Shown piece after piece: positions 13,002 to 13,930 of a stretch of 13,930 nucleotides of DNA (position 1 is the stretch's first letter; every line of letters starts with the position of its first letter). The stretch comes from an uncultured Clostridia bacterium. GTDB taxonomy: Bacteria > Bacillota > Clostridia > Saccharofermentanales > Saccharofermentanaceae. Both the position numbers and the translations under genes were made by a program. Below the pieces are notes generated by a model. It saw only the letters and a list, made by a program, of their open reading frames with translations. It was not told the DNA's origin and ran no database searches. The DNA is taken from positions 1 to 13,930 of the forward strand of contig CAMJGB010000023.1 in NCBI GenBank assembly GCA_946405115.1, given 5' to 3'.

Positions 13002-13930
13002 TTATCCTAATCTCTCGTTAAGAACAGTCTGAACTCTGTCCTCAAGTACAGGGATAACCTGGTCGAGAGTCTTCTGGCCTTCAAAGTATGCAGGCATTTC
13101 CTCACGGATGATCGCATTGATAGCACCGTCGTTGGAGTACCAGCCAGAGAGGCCGAGGATGATCTGCTCGAGTTCTGCGAGATTGTCATCGCTCATTGCA
13201 TCTGTGCTGTAGCCGTACATTCTGAGAAGATCCTCATCGTAGAATCTCAAGAGCTGCTCGATCTCAGCCTGACGCTGCTCGATGAACTTGTGACCTACGC
13301 TTGTAAATGCAGCTCTGTTAACAGGGAGACCGCCGTTCATTCCGTAGTACTCCTGAACCTGCTCGTCGAGAAGGAGTGAGAGGAACTCAAGGCATCCTTC
13401 CTCGGAAGCGGAGTTAGCAGATACTGCGATGGAGTCTGTACCGATGATGATAGGTCCTCTTCCGTCGTAAGAAGGAATTCCGAGGAGTACATAGTCGTTG
13501 GAAGCTACTGCATCGTAATAGCCGATTACATCGTTGATGTATGCCATGCGGGCACCCTCATCGCTGGTGTCAAAGCCCATATCGGAGTAGTAGTCATCAT
13601 CGTTAAGAGTAAGATCCTCTGTAATGTACTCGTTTACATACTCAGCAAGAGCACGGAAAGCATCGCAGTCGTAATTAACCTGACCGTCAGCGATTACGAG
13701 ATCCTGCATGCAGTTCAATGCCTCGATGAAGAGGGAGAGTCTGCCGCCCTGGATGGGGCTTGTTCCGTTGCAGGGACCTTCTACCAATGCCTGATACTGT
13801 TCGAATGTAAGACCAACCTGGCCGTCCTCAACGTTGTCAGGAGATGTAGCGATACCCTGGATGGAGAAGGACAAAGGAAGCTGATAGAGAGCTTCTTCTG
13901 TTCTTGCAGCATCGAAGATGTTTGTGTAGT
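13002..13930 (-). CDS. Extracellular solute-binding protein of an ABC importer (family 1), C-terminal part
   Basis: About 309 residues of the C-terminal part of a substrate-binding lipoprotein; the frame stays open to the window edge, so the signal peptide and N-lobe lie beyond it. The segment GTDSIAVSANSASEEGCLEF, followed by the LLLDEQVQEYYGMNGGLPVN block, is characteristic of family-1 sugar-type binding proteins, where it closes the second lobe and precedes the C-terminal helices. The protein is markedly acidic, as usual for secreted proteins of this kind. It would act outside the membrane, handing a sugar or oligosaccharide to an ABC permease whose genes are not in view; the strong terminator directly after it shows it is the last gene of its transcript. 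Ligand unknown. An in-frame TTG near 13874 is not a start, because homology-like sequence continues upstream. Confidence 0.85.
   Translation of the reverse strand, partial: YTNIFDAARTEEALYQLPLSFSIQGIATSPDNVEDGQVGLTFEQYQALVEGPCNGTSPIQGGRLSLFIEALNCMQDLVIADGQVNYDCDAFRALAEYVNEYITEDLTLNDDDYYSDMGFDTSDEGARMAYINDVIGYYDAVASNDYVLLGIPSYDGRGPIIIGTDSIAVSANSASEEGCLEFLSLLLDEQVQEYYGMNGGLPVNRAAFTSVGHKFIEQRQAEIEQLLRFYDEDLLRMYGYSTDAMSDDNLAELEQIILGLSGWYSNDGAINAIIREEMPAYFEGQKTLDQVIPVLEDRVQTVLNERLG

Overview
The window looks like a chromosome segment of a Gram-positive Bacillota, most likely class Clostridia. This is inferred from strong AGGAGG-type ribosome binding sites, extended -10 promoters, short U-tailed terminators, moderate GC and protein styles such as a DUF5684 membrane protein, a SulP transporter and a family-1 solute-binding protein. 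No rRNA, tRNA, insertion sequence, phage gene or CRISPR array was seen. The window starts inside one gene and ends inside another.

Bases 1-2560 hold the 3' part of an aldo/keto reductase of the L-glyceraldehyde-3-phosphate reductase type, then a 300-residue protein made only of two cyclic-nucleotide-binding (CNB) domains. A membrane-anchored alpha/beta hydrolase follows on the other strand, its stop codon directly abutting that of the CNB gene. Bases 2687-4611 carry a 57-residue lysine- and acid-rich helical protein with its own promoter and terminator, then an unusual sigma-70 family protein: an ECF-like sigma factor continued through an Ala/Lys-rich linker and a membrane helix into a YD-repeat-like domain predicted to lie outside the cell. 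Bases 4612-4955 have no gene but hold a strikingly regular array of eight alternating inverted 10-bp boxes built on GTAC. A small DUF5684-type membrane protein follows on the minus strand.

Bases 5484-7785 are the most interesting locus. A second dual-CNB protein, about 80% identical to the first, overlaps by 4 bp a PAS-class III nucleotidyl cyclase. This looks like a dedicated cyclic-nucleotide module in which one gene makes the messenger and its neighbour, lacking any DNA-binding domain, senses it. The cyclase has Glu where ATP-specific enzymes usually have Lys, so cGMP is a real possibility. The first CNB copy, 4 kb away, is a paralogous second receptor.

Bases 7926-13930 hold a SulP anion transporter with a STAS domain, a converging TetR-flavoprotein operon whose promoter is overlaid by two near-identical 18-bp palindromes, an EAL c-di-GMP phosphodiesterase with a degenerate GGDEF domain, and the C-terminal part of an ABC-type solute-binding protein. 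Cyclic mononucleotide and cyclic dinucleotide signalling therefore sit close together, although nothing in the sequence directly links them.
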